Assembly: GCF_014202425.1 (NCBI RefSeq)
Contig: NZ_JACHGT010000019.1
Coordinates: 15,367-79,366 of the forward strand
From: Phytomonospora endophytica
Lineage (GTDB): Bacteria > Actinomycetota > Actinomycetes > Mycobacteriales > Micromonosporaceae
Length of the DNA stretch: 64,000 bases
Direction: 5' to 3'
Below the pieces are notes generated by a model. It was not told the DNA's origin. It ran no database searches and worked only from the letters and a program-made list of their open reading frames with translations. Both the position numbers and the translations under genes were made by a program. Shown piece after piece: positions 25,290 to 35,638 of this stretch (position 1 is its first letter; each line of letters opens with the position of its first letter).

Positions 25290-26198
25290 CTACCCGTTCG
25301 CCCGAAACCACTCCAGCGTCGCCGCCACCCCATCGGCGTGCGACGTCACCCGCACCGGCCCGAACGCCTTCCGGAACGCCGAGTCGTCGGCGATGAACGC
25401 CCGATCCCGCTGGTACCAGGTCTCCCCCAGCTCCTTCACCACGGGATTGAACAGCCCCAGCACCCGCTGCATCCCGCGGCCGAGTCCGGCGATCCTGGGT
25501 TTCCCGCCTACGGCCGCCCAGACGAGGTCCAGGAACTCCCGTCCCGTCACCGGCTCGCCCGCCGGCAGGTGCCACGCCCGCCCGTCGGCGTCGTCGCGCT
25601 CGCCGAGGGTGACCAGACCAGCCGCGACGTCGGGCAGGTAGGAAACGGTGTGGGGCTTGTCGAGGTCGCCGACCCAGCGGGCGGTCTTTCCGGCGAGGGC
25701 GGCGGCGAAGACCGTCGGGCCGATGGTGGTGTTGAGGCCGCCGGGGCCGTAGTAGTCGGAGGCGCGGCCCATGGTCGCGCGGACGCGGCCTTCGCGGTGG
25801 GCGGCGAGCAGGAGCGCGTCGACCTCGACGCGGGCGCGGCCTTTCGGGAAGTCGGCGACGTGCGGCATGTCCTCGGTCAGGGGACCGTCGACGGGCCCGT
25901 AGACGTAGAGGTTGTCGGCCATGACGAGTTTCGCGCCGGCGGCCTCGACCCCGGCCAGCACGGTCCGGGTGAAGGCGGGAAACTCCGCCGCCCAGCGCGC
26001 GTAGGGCGGCTGCGCGCACTGGTAGACGACCGACGCGCCCGCGCAGGCCGCGACGGCGCCCTCGGTCGTGGTGACGTCGGCGGCGAAGGAACCGTGGCGG
26101 CTCACGGCGCGCACCTCGTGCCCGCGGGCGGTGAGTTCTGCGACGACGGCCTTGCCGATCGCGCCGGTGGCGCCGAGGACGACGTGAAGGTCGGACAT
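25290..26198 (-). CDS. NAD(P)-dependent epimerase/reductase (SDR extended-like)
   Basis: A 302-residue Rossmann-fold protein of the atypical/extended short-chain dehydrogenase class. The nucleotide loop is VLGATGAIGKAV at the N-terminus; YVYGPVDGPLTED and ASDYYGPGG carry the tyrosines typical of sugar-epimerase relatives. The substrate is unknown. It diverges from a TetR gene with a dyad in the 66-base gap, so it is probably the target of that repressor. A fragment of a close copy lies just downstream at 24998-25085. Confidence 0.88.
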   Translation of the reverse strand: MSDLHVVLGATGAIGKAVVAELTARGHEVRAVSRHGSFAADVTTTEGAVAACAGASVVYQCAQPPYARWAAEFPAFTRTVLAGVEAAGAKLVMADNLYVYGPVDGPLTEDMPHVADFPKGRARVEVDALLLAAHREGRVRATMGRASDYYGPGGLNTTIGPTVFAAALAGKTARWVGDLDKPHTVSYLPDVAAGLVTLGERDDADGRAWHLPAGEPVTGREFLDLVWAAVGGKPRIAGLGRGMQRVLGLFNPVVKELGETWYQRDRAFIADDSAFRKAFGPVRVTSHADGVAATLEWFRANG

Positions 26199-26236
26199 GA
26201 CGTTTCTCCCTGCCTGAAGTTTTGTGACGCTGTTAT

Positions 26237-26249
26237 GTAACCACGTTAC
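26237..26249. promoter_or_regulatory. TetR operator dyad, GTAAC-CAC-GTTAC
   Basis: A perfect inverted repeat with five-base arms lies between the divergent epimerase and TetR starts. It overlaps plausible -10 elements for both genes, which would let the TetR protein repress both. Confidence 0.55.
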
Positions 26250-26264
26250 GATACGATTGGCAAC

Positions 26265-26855
26265 ATGCCGAGGCCCAGAAATCGTGACTACGCCGAACTC
26301 CGCCGCGATCTCGTCGACGCCGGCGGCCGCCTGCTCGCCGAAGAAGGCCCGTCGGCGCTGAGCACGCGACGGGTCGCGCAGCAGGTCGGCGTCTCGACGA
26401 CCGCGGTCTACAGTCTCTTCGGCGACAAGGGCGGCCTCGTCCGCGAGATGTTCCTCGCCGGCTTCGAGCGCCTCGCCGAGGCCTTCGACGCCGTCCCCCG
26501 CACCGGCGACCCCCTCGCCGACCTCCTCGCCCTCGGCACCGCCTATCGCGCCAGCGCCCTGGCCAACCCCCACCTCTACGAGCTCATGTTCGGCCGGCCC
26601 GTCCCCGAGTTCACCCCCGACGCCGAGACCGGCGCCCGCATACGGCCGACCTTCGACGCCCTCGTCGCCGCGGCCGCCCGCTGTGTCGACGCGGGCGTGC
26701 TGACAGGAAACCCCTACGACGTGGCCGTCCAGCTCAACGCCCTCGTCCACGGCCTGAGCGGCCTCGAACTGCGCGGCGCCCTCGGTCCCCCCGACGAGGC
26801 CGGTGCCCACTGGGAGCGTGCGATCGCCTCGATGGTGCGCGGCCTGAAGGTCTGA
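26265..26855 (+). CDS. TetR-family transcriptional regulator
   Basis: A 196-residue repressor. The helix-turn-helix lies at about 33-55 (STRRVAQQVGVSTTAVYSLFG). The C-terminal ligand domain contains the segment LYELMFGRPVPEF, typical of the TetR WHG subgroup. It is transcribed away from the epimerase, its likely target. The ligand is unknown. Confidence 0.92.
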   Translation: MPRPRNRDYAELRRDLVDAGGRLLAEEGPSALSTRRVAQQVGVSTTAVYSLFGDKGGLVREMFLAGFERLAEAFDAVPRTGDPLADLLALGTAYRASALANPHLYELMFGRPVPEFTPDAETGARIRPTFDALVAAAARCVDAGVLTGNPYDVAVQLNALVHGLSGLELRGALGPPDEAGAHWERAIASMVRGLKV

Positions 26856-26921
26856 GCACGCGTTCCCGAACGTTCACCCGCGCGCCCGAAACCGGTCCGC
26901 CCGCCCCGGCGTGCCACGGTC

Positions 26922-28353
26922 ATGAAACGCGCCGCCCGACTCGCCGCGGCCTGCGCGATCCTCCTGCCCGCCGCCCCCGCCTTCGCCGGTGACCTCGATG
27001 ACGCCAGGCTCGGCCTCGCCGAGGACCCGATCAGGGTCTCGGCCGCCTCCGGGACGACCTCCCACGACATCCTCTGGAGTCTGACCGGCTACCGGAGCGA
27101 GGGTGTCACGACCGGCTTCACCTTCACCGTCGACGCGTCCGGCGTCGACGGGCTCGCCGGGTTCACCCTCGGCGATCTTCAGGGCGAAGGCCCGGACGTC
27201 TGCGACCACGACGGCTTCGTCTGGACCTGCGTGGTCGGCGACCTCCACTACGAGTCCTGGCCGCCGAGGTCGTGGAGCGCCTGGCAGCCGCAGCTCCTCA
27301 TCACCGCCGACCCCGCCGTCAACGGCACCGGCGAACTCGTCGTCACCATCGCGGCCGACGGGCTGAAGCCCGCCACCGTGACGCGCGCGCTGACCGTCGG
27401 CGACGAGACCGCGCTGACCCTCGACGAGCCCCCGGCGGTCGCCGGAGCACCCGGCGACGTCGTCGAGCTGGCCGTCGGCGTCACCAACACCGGCGACGCG
27501 ACCGTCCACAATCCACGGTTGCGCCTGTCGGCCGACGGCGCCGCCCCGGCCGCTCCCGGCCACTCCAACTGCGTGACCGACGCGAGCGAGTACCGCGTCG
27601 AGACGGTGTGCGCCTTCCCGGTCACCCTCACGCCGGGCGAGCACCGGTCGCTGACGTTGAACTACCGCATCCGCGCCGACTCCTACGCCACCGGCGCGGG
27701 AAACCCGCCGCTCAAGCCATTCTTCCGGGCCGACCGCGCCGGATCCGGCCCGCCTCCAGTTCGACGGCGTCGAGGCGTGGACGGGTGAGCCGATCGAGGT
27801 CACCGGCACCAACCTTCCCGACCTCGTGGCCGTGGAGGCCGTCGTGAAGGCGGAGAAGGGCCGTCAGACGCTCACCGTCTCGGTCCGCAACGACGGTCCC
27901 GCCGCCATGCCGGGCCTGCCCGGGTGGGAGCTCGCTCGCGGCATTCTGTGGTTCGGGATGCCCGAGGGCGTCGAGGTCACGTCGCTGCCGCAGTTCTGCG
28001 GGCACGAGACCGGCCCCGGCGACGTCCTGCCGCGTGGGGGCGACGGCTGCCGGCTGCGGGAGACCATCGGGGTCGGCGCGACGGCGTCCTTCGCGATCGA
28101 GGTCGAGGTCGCGACGATCGACCTGGCCGCGCGCGGCCGCGTCGTCGCCGGGCTCGACGAGGACCTCAAGCCGGTGCCCGCCTTCGACCACGAGACGCGC
28201 GACAACGTCGCCGACATCCGCATCGACGGTTCGCCGCAGGGCATGCCGAACACCGGGACGCCCGTCTGGGGGACCGGGTTCACCGGTGCCGGGCTCGTCG
28301 CGCTCGGCTTCGGCGCGCTGTGGCTCGGGAGGCGGCGACCGACCGTCGCCTGA
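26922..28353 (+). pseudogene. Frameshifted surface protein with sortase-like C-terminus
   Basis: Two frames read as one secreted protein of about 475 residues. The first (26922-27788) starts MKRAARLAAACAILL with a signal peptide cut near AFAGDL, followed by beta-rich repeats. Sense is lost near 27740, after PLKPFFRADR, and it stops at 27788. The next frame is open across the junction and continues (PDPARLQFDGVEAWTGEP) to 28353, ending MPNTGTPVWG, a hydrophobic helix and RRR, a sorting signal with MPNTG in place of LPXTG. One surplus base (or two missing) explains the shift. It could be a real mutation or a sequencing error. The family is unknown. Confidence 0.7.
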
Positions 28354-28377
28354 TCCGCGGTGGGGCCGCGGCGGGGC

Positions 28378-28659
28378 TCAGCCCTGCTGCGGCTTGCGCT
28401 GCTCCGGGGTCGCCTGCTGCGGTTCGGCCCGGCGGGCCTCGCGGCGGGCGGCGTTCGTCCGGCGGATGTCCTGGGCGGCCTGCCCCTCGGCGCTCTTCTT
28501 CGACTTCCAGAAGCTCAACGTGATGATGATTCCCACCGCCGCGGCGATCATGAGGATCACACCGGTGATCTGGAGGTCGATCCAGTCCGGACTCGATTTG
28601 ACGGCGAAAGTGAGGATCGCCCCGAGTACCAGCAGGAAGATGCTGCCGCCGATTCCCAT
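28378..28659 (-). CDS. DUF6458-like small membrane protein
   Basis: A 93-residue protein with two membrane helices (MGIGGSIFLLVLGAILTFAV and ITGVILMIAAAVGIIITLSF) and a basic, Arg/Gln-rich tail. The N-terminal MGIGGSI is the hallmark of the DUF6458 family, widespread in actinomycetes and of unknown function. The ATG at 28659 with a GAGGGG site is preferred to one nine codons upstream. It diverges from dnaE. Confidence 0.85.
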   Translation of the reverse strand: MGIGGSIFLLVLGAILTFAVKSSPDWIDLQITGVILMIAAAVGIIITLSFWKSKKSAEGQAAQDIRRTNAARREARRAEPQQATPEQRKPQQG

Positions 28660-28828
28660 TTGCCACCCCTCAGCGTCGGTGTCCACAGGCTACTCCGAAC
28701 GCGCTTGAGAAAGCCATACCGAGCGTGGCGGCGCGGCGCCGCCGATCGCCGGGCGGGGATCGGCCGGAGCGGTTTAGGGTGGGTGGGCCGCCCCGAACCA
28801 GTCCCGTCGCGCAAGGAGTTGATCGCCG

Positions 28829-31800
28829 GTGTCGGATAGATCCTTTGTCCACCTGCACGTCCACACCGAGTACTCGATGCTCGACGGCGCCGCCCAGCTC
28901 AAGCCCCTGTTCGCCGAGGCCGGACGCCTGGAGATGCCGGCGATCGGGATGACCGACCACGGCAACATGTTCGGCGCCTACGGCTTCTACAAGCAGGCCC
29001 AGTCGGCGGGCGTCAAGCCCATCATCGGTATCGAGGCCTACGTCGCCCCCCACGACCGCTTCCACAAGAAACCGGTCTACTGGGGCGACCCGAGCCAGCG
29101 CTCCGACGACCTGTCCGGTAACGGCGCCTACACCCACATGACGATGCTCGCGCGCAACGCGACCGGCCTGCACAACCTCTTCGCGCTGTCGTCGAAGGCC
29201 AGCATCGAGGGCTACTACTACAAGCCGCGCATGGACCGCGATCTCATCTCGACGCACGCCGAGGGCATCATCGCCACCACCGGCTGCCCGTCCGGCGAAG
29301 TGCAGACCCGGCTGCGGCTCGGCCAGTTCGACGAGGCGCTCCAGGCCGCCGCCGACTACCGCGACATCTTCGGCGCCGAGAACTTCTTCTGCGAGGTCAT
29401 GGACCACGGCCTCGACATCGAGAACCGCGTCCGCGAGGGCCTCAAGAAGATCGCCGACCAGCTGAGCCTGCCCTGGCTGGCCACCAACGACTCCCACTAC
29501 GTCACCCAGGACCAGGCCGGCGCGCACGAGGCCCTCCTGTGCGTGCAGTCCGGCAAGACCCTCGACGACCCGAAGCGCTTCAAGTTCGACGGGGACGGCT
29601 ACTACCTCAAGTCGGCCGCCGAGATGCGCGCGATGTTCGACGACGAGCTGCCCGGCGCCTGCGACTCCTCGCTGCTGATCGCCGAACGCGTCGAGTCCTA
29701 CGACTCCGCCTTCGGCCACGCCGACCGGATGCCGATCTTCGAGGTCCCCGACGGCCACACCGAGGAGACCTGGCTCCACCACGACGTTCTCGAAGGTCTC
29801 CGGTGGAGGTTCCCGGCCGGGATCCCCGACGGTTACGTTGAACGGGCCGAGTTCGAGCTCAGCGTCATCAACCAGCAGGGCTTCCCCGCGTACTTCCTCG
29901 TCGTCGCCGACCTGTGCAAGCACGCGCGCTCGGTCGGCATCCGGGTCGGCCCGGGTCGTGGTTCGGCCGCCGGATCCCTTGTCGCGTACGCCCTCGGCAT
30001 CACCAACGTCGACCCGATCGAGCACACCCTGCTCTTCGAGCGCTTCCTCAACCCCGAGCGCGTCTCGATGCCCGACATCGACATCGACTTCGACGACCGC
30101 CGCCGCGGCGAGATGATCGTCTACGCCACCAACAAGTACGGCGCCGACAAGGTCGCCCAGGTCATCACCTTCGGCACCATCAAGGCCAAGGCGGCCCTGA
30201 AGGACGCCGCCCGGATCCTCTACGGCCCCGCCGGATTCGGCATGGCCGACAAGATCTCGAAGGCGATGCCGCCTCCCGTGCTGGGCAAGGACATCAGCCT
30301 CAAGGGGATCGTCGACGACTCCGACCCCCGCTACAAGGAGGCGACCGAGGTCCGGTCCCTTTTGGACACCGACCCCAACGTCAAGAAGATCTTCGACACC
30401 GCCCGCGGGCTCGAAGGCCTGATCCGCCAGCCCGGCGTGCACGCCTGCGCGGTCATCCTGTCGAAGGATCCCGTCATGAACGTGATCCCGGTGTGGGCGC
30501 GGCCGCAGGACGGCTCCATCATCACCGGCTTCGACTATCCGTCCTGTGAGGACATCGGCCTGCTGAAGATGGACTTCCTGGGCCTTCGCAACCTCACCGT
30601 CCTCGGTGACGCGATCGACCTGGTGAAGGTCAACCGGGGCGTCGACGTCGACCTCGACGCGCTCCCCATCGACGACCCCAAGACCTACGAACTCCTCCAG
30701 CGAGGCGACACCCTCGGCGTCTTCCAGCTGGACGGCGCGGCCATGCGCGAACTGCTGCGCCGCATGCAGCCCACCGAATTCGCCGACGTCTCGGCCGTCG
30801 GCGCGCTGTACCGCCCCGGTCCGATGGCGATGAACGCGCACAACGACTACGCCGACCGCAAGAACGGAAGGCAGGACGTCAAACCGATCCACCCGGAGCT
30901 CGCCGAGCCGCTGCGGGAGATCCTGGAGCCGACTTACGGTCTGATCGTCTACCAGGAACAGATCATGAAGATCGCGCAGAAGGCGGCCGGCTTCACCGCC
31001 GGGCAGGCCGACGTTCTGCGTAAGGCCATGGGTAAGAAGAAGCTCGACGTGCTGGAGAAGGAGTACGAGCGCTTCCACGCCGGTATGCGGGCCATGACGG
31101 CGGAGAAGGACCCCGAGGCCCCGGCCGGCGGTTACTCCAACGAGGCCATCAAGACCTTGTGGGACACGATCCTGCCCTTCGCCGGGTACGCGTTCAACAA
31201 GTCGCACGCCGTCGCCTACGCGATGATCTCGTACTGGACGGCCTACATGAAGGCCAACTACCCGGCCGAGTACATGTCGGGCCTGCTGACCTCGGTCGGC
31301 GACTCCAAGGACAAGATGGCGGTGTACCTGTCGGAGTGCCGCAAGATGGGCATCAAGGTCCTGCCGCCCGACGTGAACGACTCGCTGGGATCCTTCGCCG
31401 CCGTCGGTTCCGACATCCGCTTCGGCATGGGCGCGATCCGCAACGTCGGTGAGAACGTCGTGGCCTCGATCGTCAAGTGCCGCAAGGAGAAGCAGCCCTA
31501 CGAGTCCTTCCAGGACTTCCTGTCCAAAGTGGACGCCGTGGTGTGCAACAAGCGCGCCGTCGAGTCGCTGATCAAGGCGGGCGCCTTCGACTCGCTCGAC
31601 CACAGCCGCCGCGGCCTCGCCGAGGTGCACGAGCAGGCGATCGACGCGATGATGTCGATCAAGAAGGAGGAGGCGCGCGGGCAGTTCGACCTCTTCGGGG
31701 ACATGTTCGCCGCCGAGGAGTCGTCGTCCACATTGGGCGTCGACCTGACGGTTCCCGAGCATGAGTGGGACAAGCGGGACCTGCTGACCTTCGAGCGCGA

Positions 31801-32413
31801 GATGCTCGGGCTGTACGTGTCCTCGCACCCGCTGGTCGGGTATGAGAGGCACCTGAGCGCCAACTCCGACAAGCCGATCGCCGCCCTGTTCAGCGACGAC
31901 ATGCCCGACGGTGCCATGGTCACCGTCGCCGGGATCCTGACCAGTGTCGCCAAGCGGGTGACGAAGCAGGGGAAGCTGTGGGCGTCGGCGTCCATTGAGG
32001 ACCTTGAGGGCGGGATCGAGGTGCGGTTCTTCCCGGCGACCTACGAGGCCATCGGCGACTACCTCGCCGAGGACCTGGTGTGCTGCGTGAAGGCGAAGCT
32101 GGACAAGCGCGAGGGCACCCCGCAGCTGATCGCGCAGGACCTGAAGATCCTCGACGTGTCCACTCCGGACAAGGACGGCGTCGCCGGGCCGGTGACGTTG
32201 TCGCTGCGGGCCCAGACGGTGACCGAAGGCCTTGTCGGGAAACTGAAGGAGACGCTGTCGACGCACCGCGGCGACGCCGAGGTGCGGGTGCGGCTGACCG
32301 GCGCCGGTCCGTCGCCGAAGCTGTATCGGTTGTCGCCCAACTGGAACGTCAACCCGTCGACGGCCCTGTCGGCCGACATCAAGGCATTGCTGGGGGCGGG
32401 GGCGCTGGAGTAG
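28829..32413 (+). CDS. dnaE: DNA polymerase III subunit alpha
   Basis: The 1194-residue replicative polymerase of the DnaE1 type. An N-terminal PHP domain starts with [15 protein letters not shown], the polymerase active-site aspartates lie in [14 protein letters not shown], and [18 protein letters not shown] belongs to the palm. Helix-hairpin-helix and OB domains follow ([18 protein letters not shown]). Start is GTG at 28829 with an AAGGAGTT site eight bases upstream. Length is normal for actinomycetes. A long antisense open frame over this gene is a composition artefact. Confidence 0.98.
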   Translation: MSDRSFVHLHVHTEYSMLDGAAQLKPLFAEAGRLEMPAIGMTDHGNMFGAYGFYKQAQSAGVKPIIGIEAYVAPHDRFHKKPVYWGDPSQRSDDLSGNGAYTHMTMLARNATGLHNLFALSSKASIEGYYYKPRMDRDLISTHAEGIIATTGCPSGEVQTRLRLGQFDEALQAAADYRDIFGAENFFCEVMDHGLDIENRVREGLKKIADQLSLPWLATNDSHYVTQDQAGAHEALLCVQSGKTLDDPKRFKFDGDGYYLKSAAEMRAMFDDELPGACDSSLLIAERVESYDSAFGHADRMPIFEVPDGHTEETWLHHDVLEGLRWRFPAGIPDGYVERAEFELSVINQQGFPAYFLVVADLCKHARSVGIRVGPGRGSAAGSLVAYALGITNVDPIEHTLLFERFLNPERVSMPDIDIDFDDRRRGEMIVYATNKYGADKVAQVITFGTIKAKAALKDAARILYGPAGFGMADKISKAMPPPVLGKDISLKGIVDDSDPRYKEATEVRSLLDTDPNVKKIFDTARGLEGLIRQPGVHACAVILSKDPVMNVIPVWARPQDGSIITGFDYPSCEDIGLLKMDFLGLRNLTVLGDAIDLVKVNRGVDVDLDALPIDDPKTYELLQRGDTLGVFQLDGAAMRELLRRMQPTEFADVSAVGALYRPGPMAMNAHNDYADRKNGRQDVKPIHPELAEPLREILEPTYGLIVYQEQIMKIAQKAAGFTAGQADVLRKAMGKKKLDVLEKEYERFHAGMRAMTAEKDPEAPAGGYSNEAIKTLWDTILPFAGYAFNKSHAVAYAMISYWTAYMKANYPAEYMSGLLTSVGDSKDKMAVYLSECRKMGIKVLPPDVNDSLGSFAAVGSDIRFGMGAIRNVGENVVASIVKCRKEKQPYESFQDFLSKVDAVVCNKRAVESLIKAGAFDSLDHSRRGLAEVHEQAIDAMMSIKKEEARGQFDLFGDMFAAEESSSTLGVDLTVPEHEWDKRDLLTFEREMLGLYVSSHPLVGYERHLSANSDKPIAALFSDDMPDGAMVTVAGILTSVAKRVTKQGKLWASASIEDLEGGIEVRFFPATYEAIGDYLAEDLVCCVKAKLDKREGTPQLIAQDLKILDVSTPDKDGVAGPVTLSLRAQTVTEGLVGKLKETLSTHRGDAEVRVRLTGAGPSPKLYRLSPNWNVNPSTALSADIKALLGAGALE

Positions 32414-32428
32414 CGCCCCCTGGCCTGG

Positions 32429-33019
32429 CTACTTGCGCACCGTGTACCGCAGGTGCGTGACCCCCTCGCCCTCGATGACCTCCGGGCCGTCGAGGGCGAT
32501 CGGCGTCGTGGAGAGGCCGTCGAAGAAGCGGTGGCCCTTGCCGAGGAGGTAGGGGACGAGGTTGACCTCGATGCCGTCGAGCAGGCCCGCGTTCAGGAGA
32601 TTCGCGACCGTCCGCGTGCCGGACGTGCCGACGAACCCGTCGCCGGCCAGCTTCTTCGCCACGGCGGCCGCCTCCTCGATGGTGTCGGCGAAGACGACCT
32701 CATCGCGGTCCTCCCAGCCTTCGGGGACGCCGCGGCTGTAGCAGACGATCGGCCGGTCCACCGGATGCCGGCCGCCCCAGCCGCCCGTCATGTCGAAAAG
32801 CGCGCGCCCGCAAAGGATCGCGCCGCACTCGCCCCAGGTCCGGCGGATGTACTCGGCGTTGACCGGCCCGACCTTGAACTCGTAGGGCTGGTCGCCGATG
32901 GTGACGGGAATGACTTCGTCACCGCTGTGGTGCCAGGAGAAGACCTCGTCGATGCGGTGCTCGGGACCGGCGATGAAGCCGTCGAGGGACATGGACATGG
33001 ATGCGATGATGCGCGACAT
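32429..33019 (-). CDS. Dihydrofolate reductase-family protein (RibD C-terminal-like)
   Basis: A 196-residue protein of the DHFR/RibD C-terminal superfamily. Family features are SMSMSLDGFIAGPEH at the start, GAILCGRALFDMTGGWGG, FVGTSGTRTVANLLNAGLLD and the strand EVNLVPYLLGKGHRFFDGL. These stand-alone proteins bind NADPH and reduce unknown substrates; they are not the essential FolA. Start ATG 33019 has a GAGGAGC site. Confidence 0.88.
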   Translation of the reverse strand: MSRIIASMSMSLDGFIAGPEHRIDEVFSWHHSGDEVIPVTIGDQPYEFKVGPVNAEYIRRTWGECGAILCGRALFDMTGGWGGRHPVDRPIVCYSRGVPEGWEDRDEVVFADTIEEAAAVAKKLAGDGFVGTSGTRTVANLLNAGLLDGIEVNLVPYLLGKGHRFFDGLSTTPIALDGPEVIEGEGVTHLRYTVRK

Positions 33020-33245
33020 TGCGTGCTCCTCGGGTTCTGTTCGGGTGTACCCGTTGGTCGGAGCGGGCGCGGGGATTTCGACATGGTCGGCGGGGTCAAT
33101 GTCGCCGGGGGTGGTCGGGGTGGGCGCGGGGGAGGTGGGCGTGCGGGGCCGTTCATGTTCTGCGAGGACCGCGAACGCGTGCCGCCCACGAGGAGCCAAG
33201 CGTCCGCGGGAAGCGCGACCGTGTCGGCCTGCCGCGCGATGTCGC

Positions 33246-34160
33246 CTAATCCTCGAACGCGTCGTCCATGTCGTCGAACTCCTCCTTCTCCGCCACCTCG
33301 CCGACGTGCCGGCCGAAGAAGAGCACCTCGCCGTTCTCCCGGACGGCGCGGCCCGGTGGCAGCAGCGGCTCCCGGAGTGGCGGCATGTCGATGTCGTCCC
33401 AGGTGAGCGTCGGGTGGCCGTCGGCGGCGTCGTCGAGGGCCATCAGCAGGAAGTCGGATTCCGAGTCCTCGCCCGGCTGGTGGGTCTCGATGGCGTAGTC
33501 GAGGGTCTCGTACGTGTGGCGGCCGGTGGCGAAGAGCGCGTCGGCTTCGGCGCGGACGGCGGCCGCGTCCGTCGACACGAGCACCACCCGTTCCTGGTCG
33601 CCGCCTTCGGGGGCGGTCGCGACCAGTTCGAGCACGTAGAAGGCACCGGCGTGGGTGCAGGGCGGGTCTTCGTCCGGCCGCTCGGCCTCCTCGCCGGTGA
33701 GGGTCTCCAGCCGCGCGACGGCCGGGTGGTCGTATGGGTCCAGGCGCACGGCCGTCCGGTAGGCGTCGGCGGCCTGGGCGCGTTCACCCCGCAGTTCGTG
33801 GGCGAGGCCCTGTTCGAACGCGCTGAGGTTGTCGTTCGGATCGAGACCGCGGGCGTGGGTGGCGTGGGCGACGACCTCGGCGGCGAGGGCGCGGGCGTGC
33901 TCGTCGTCGGGCGCGGGGAGCGTCTCGTACCGGCTGGACGCCGCCTGGAACGGCTCACCCAGGTCGTGCTCCACATGGGCCGACAGGCGCGCCATCGCGA
34001 GCAGGGTCAGCCCGACGGCCGCGGTCGCGTCGTCGGGTGTCCGCGCGTAGAAGGCCGCGAGGCTCTCGACTTCACCGCTCTTCGACGCCAGTGAACCGGT
34101 CGCGGCGGCCGTGCGGATGTCGTACAGGAGCTCACCGGCGTGGCGGAGATCGTCGGGCAT
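33246..34160 (-). CDS. Uncharacterised acidic protein with TPR-like segment
   Basis: A 304-residue soluble acidic protein. A single TPR-like helix pair is seen (SAFEQGLAHELRGERAQAADAYRTAVRLDPYD), typical of tetratricopeptide motifs. The C-terminal half (HAGAFYVLELVATAPEGGD, ESDFLLMALDDA) has alternating strands. I chose the ATG at 34160 (MPDDLRHAGELLYDI) over one 25 codons upstream whose residues look unconserved; neither has a good ribosome site. I do not recognise the family. The 226 bases between it and the DHFR-like gene hold nothing I can support. Confidence 0.65.
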   Translation of the reverse strand: MPDDLRHAGELLYDIRTAAATGSLASKSGEVESLAAFYARTPDDATAAVGLTLLAMARLSAHVEHDLGEPFQAASSRYETLPAPDDEHARALAAEVVAHATHARGLDPNDNLSAFEQGLAHELRGERAQAADAYRTAVRLDPYDHPAVARLETLTGEEAERPDEDPPCTHAGAFYVLELVATAPEGGDQERVVLVSTDAAAVRAEADALFATGRHTYETLDYAIETHQPGEDSESDFLLMALDDAADGHPTLTWDDIDMPPLREPLLPPGRAVRENGEVLFFGRHVGEVAEKEEFDDMDDAFED

Positions 34161-34247
34161 GCCGGGAGGGTAGTCGACCCCGCCCAACACGGACGGGACC
34201 GCCGTCCCCGGCGGTCCCGTCCTCATCCCACGCACGTTCTCACCGGC

Positions 34248-34469
34248 CTAACGCCGGTAGCCGCCTCGTCGGAAGTCGTACTGCCGTGCGTTGAGCGCCG
34301 ACTTGCGTGCGGTCTTGGTGCGCGCCTCTCGCGTCGCGGCGTTCCGCTCGGCCTTGTGTTCGGTCGTGCGGATGTTGTTCGCGGTCTTTCGCATCAGGAT
34401 CTCCATCTCGTTGGTGGTGGCCGGGTGCGCCGTGGTGGCGGTGAAGTCGAGGACCTCGATGTTGAGCAC
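34248..34469 (-). CDS. Small basic protein of unknown function
   Basis: A 73-residue protein beginning at GTG, with a strong GGAGG site four bases upstream that argues for real translation. The sequence is hydrophilic, rich in Arg, Thr and Ala, without membrane segment or signal peptide. It diverges from the TetR gene at 34566 across about 100 bases with repeated GACCTA elements, so it may be that regulator's target. Function unknown. Confidence 0.65.
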   Translation of the reverse strand: MLNIEVLDFTATTAHPATTNEMEILMRKTANNIRTTEHKAERNAATREARTKTARKSALNARQYDFRRGGYRR

Positions 34470-34509
34470 TTTTCCTCCAGGAAGTTGTGATGGGCATAAA
34501 GTTAGTATC

Positions 34510-34549
34510 GACCTAAGAAGATGTCAAGCATAAATTTGGGTCGGACCTA
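34510..34549. promoter_or_regulatory. Candidate operator with repeated GACCTA elements
   Basis: ATCGACCTAAG near 34507-34517 and GGTCGGACCTAT near 34539-34550 repeat the core GACCTA; the second forms the palindrome GGTC-G-GACC (34539-34547). They lie between the divergent small gene and TetR gene, in unusually AT-rich sequence. Confidence 0.45.
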
Positions 34550-34565
34550 TGAGAGGATGGCGGGC

Positions 34566-35207
34566 ATGACCGAACAGTCCCCCGGCCTGCGTGAACTCCG
34601 TAAGCGCGAGACGCGTCAGGCGATCTCCGACATCGCCACCCGCCTCTTCCTCGCGCGCGGCTTCGAGCGCGTCACCATCGCCGAGGTCGCGGCGGCCGCG
34701 CGCGTGGCGAAGATGACCGTCACCAACTACTTCCCGCGCAAGGAAGACCTGGTCTTCGACATGCAGGAGGCCTTCACCGAAGGACTCGCCACGGCGGTGC
34801 GCGACCGCGCGCCCGGCGAGTCGGCGATCGCCGCGCTCCGGCGCGACTTCCACGCGCGGCTCGCCGCGCACGATCCGGTGATCGGCTTCACCGGCCGCGA
34901 GTTCGGGCAGATGGTCGCGGGGAGCCCGGCCCTGTCGGCCCGCCTCCGGGAGTTCCACGACCTGCGCGAGAACGCCCTCGCCGAGGCCCTCGCCGCCGAG
35001 ACCGGTGCCGGCGAGCACGACCTCGGTCCGCGCGTCGCCGCCTCGCAGCTCGCCGGGGTCCTCCGGGTCCTGTTCGGCGAGGTCAAACGCCGCACCCTGC
35101 TCGGCGAGGAGCCGCCGGTGATCGCCGAGACCGTCGGGCGCCTCGCCGACGCCGCCTTCGTCCTGGCCGAAGTGGGTCTCGGCGACTACCTGGTGCGCTC
35201 GGCTTAG
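34566..35207 (+). CDS. TetR-family transcriptional regulator
   Basis: A 213-residue repressor with the helix-turn-helix at about 35-57 (TIAEVAAAARVAKMTVTNYFPRK in two turns). The C-terminal ligand domain resembles the MftR-like/TetR_C group. The ATG at 34566 is well placed after GAGAGG; two earlier in-frame ATGs, one directly abutting that site, are less likely. Its probable targets are its own gene and the small divergent gene. Confidence 0.9.
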   Translation: MTEQSPGLRELRKRETRQAISDIATRLFLARGFERVTIAEVAAAARVAKMTVTNYFPRKEDLVFDMQEAFTEGLATAVRDRAPGESAIAALRRDFHARLAAHDPVIGFTGREFGQMVAGSPALSARLREFHDLRENALAEALAAETGAGEHDLGPRVAASQLAGVLRVLFGEVKRRTLLGEEPPVIAETVGRLADAAFVLAEVGLGDYLVRSA

Positions 35208-35218
35208 GCTCGACCCTC

Positions 35219-35638
35219 ATGAGCCTTGTTCAGGTACTGCCCGCTGCGGACCGCCCCATCCCGCCCGAGGGTGTCCTCGCGCTGTACGCCGAGGCGGGGT
35301 GGTGGCCGGAGCGGACGGCCGCGCATGTCGAGAAGATCCTGGCCGTCTGCCCGGCTGTCGGCGCGTGGAACGCCGACGGTGAGCTCGTCGGCTTCGCCCG
35401 CGCGGTCTCCGACGGCGTGTGCCGTGCTTACGTCGAAGACGTCGTCGTCGCCGAATCCCTTCGAGGACAAGGGATCGGGCGGCGGCTCATGGACGCGCTC
35501 AACGCGGAGCTGGCCGGGATCGACGTGGTCTCCCTGTTCTGTGGGCCGGACCTGGTCGACTTCTACGAGACCACGGGTTTCGCCTTCACCGGGCAGCGGA
35601 TCGCCCACCGCGCGAAGGAAACGGGCGCGGATGCCTGA
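35219..35638 (+). CDS. GNAT-family N-acetyltransferase
   Basis: A 139-residue acetyltransferase. The acetyl-CoA site reads VVVAESLRGQGIGRRLMDAL, and the C-terminal FYETTGFAFTGQR completes the fold. The start lies 11 bases after the TetR stop, and its own stop overlaps the next gene, so the three may be co-transcribed. Substrate unknown. Confidence 0.9.
   Translation: MSLVQVLPAADRPIPPEGVLALYAEAGWWPERTAAHVEKILAVCPAVGAWNADGELVGFARAVSDGVCRAYVEDVVVAESLRGQGIGRRLMDALNAELAGIDVVSLFCGPDLVDFYETTGFAFTGQRIAHRAKETGADA

Noticed and set aside
28670-32266. 1198-residue open frame antisense to dnaE
   Set aside because: Low-complexity Val/Asp/Gly/Leu-rich translation with no motifs; dnaE on the plus strand is unmistakable.
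33020-33245. N-terminal extension of the DHFR-like protein
   Set aside because: The frame is open, but the ATG at 33019 with GAGGAGC and the family N-terminus fix the start; the upstream residues are Pro/Thr low-complexity.
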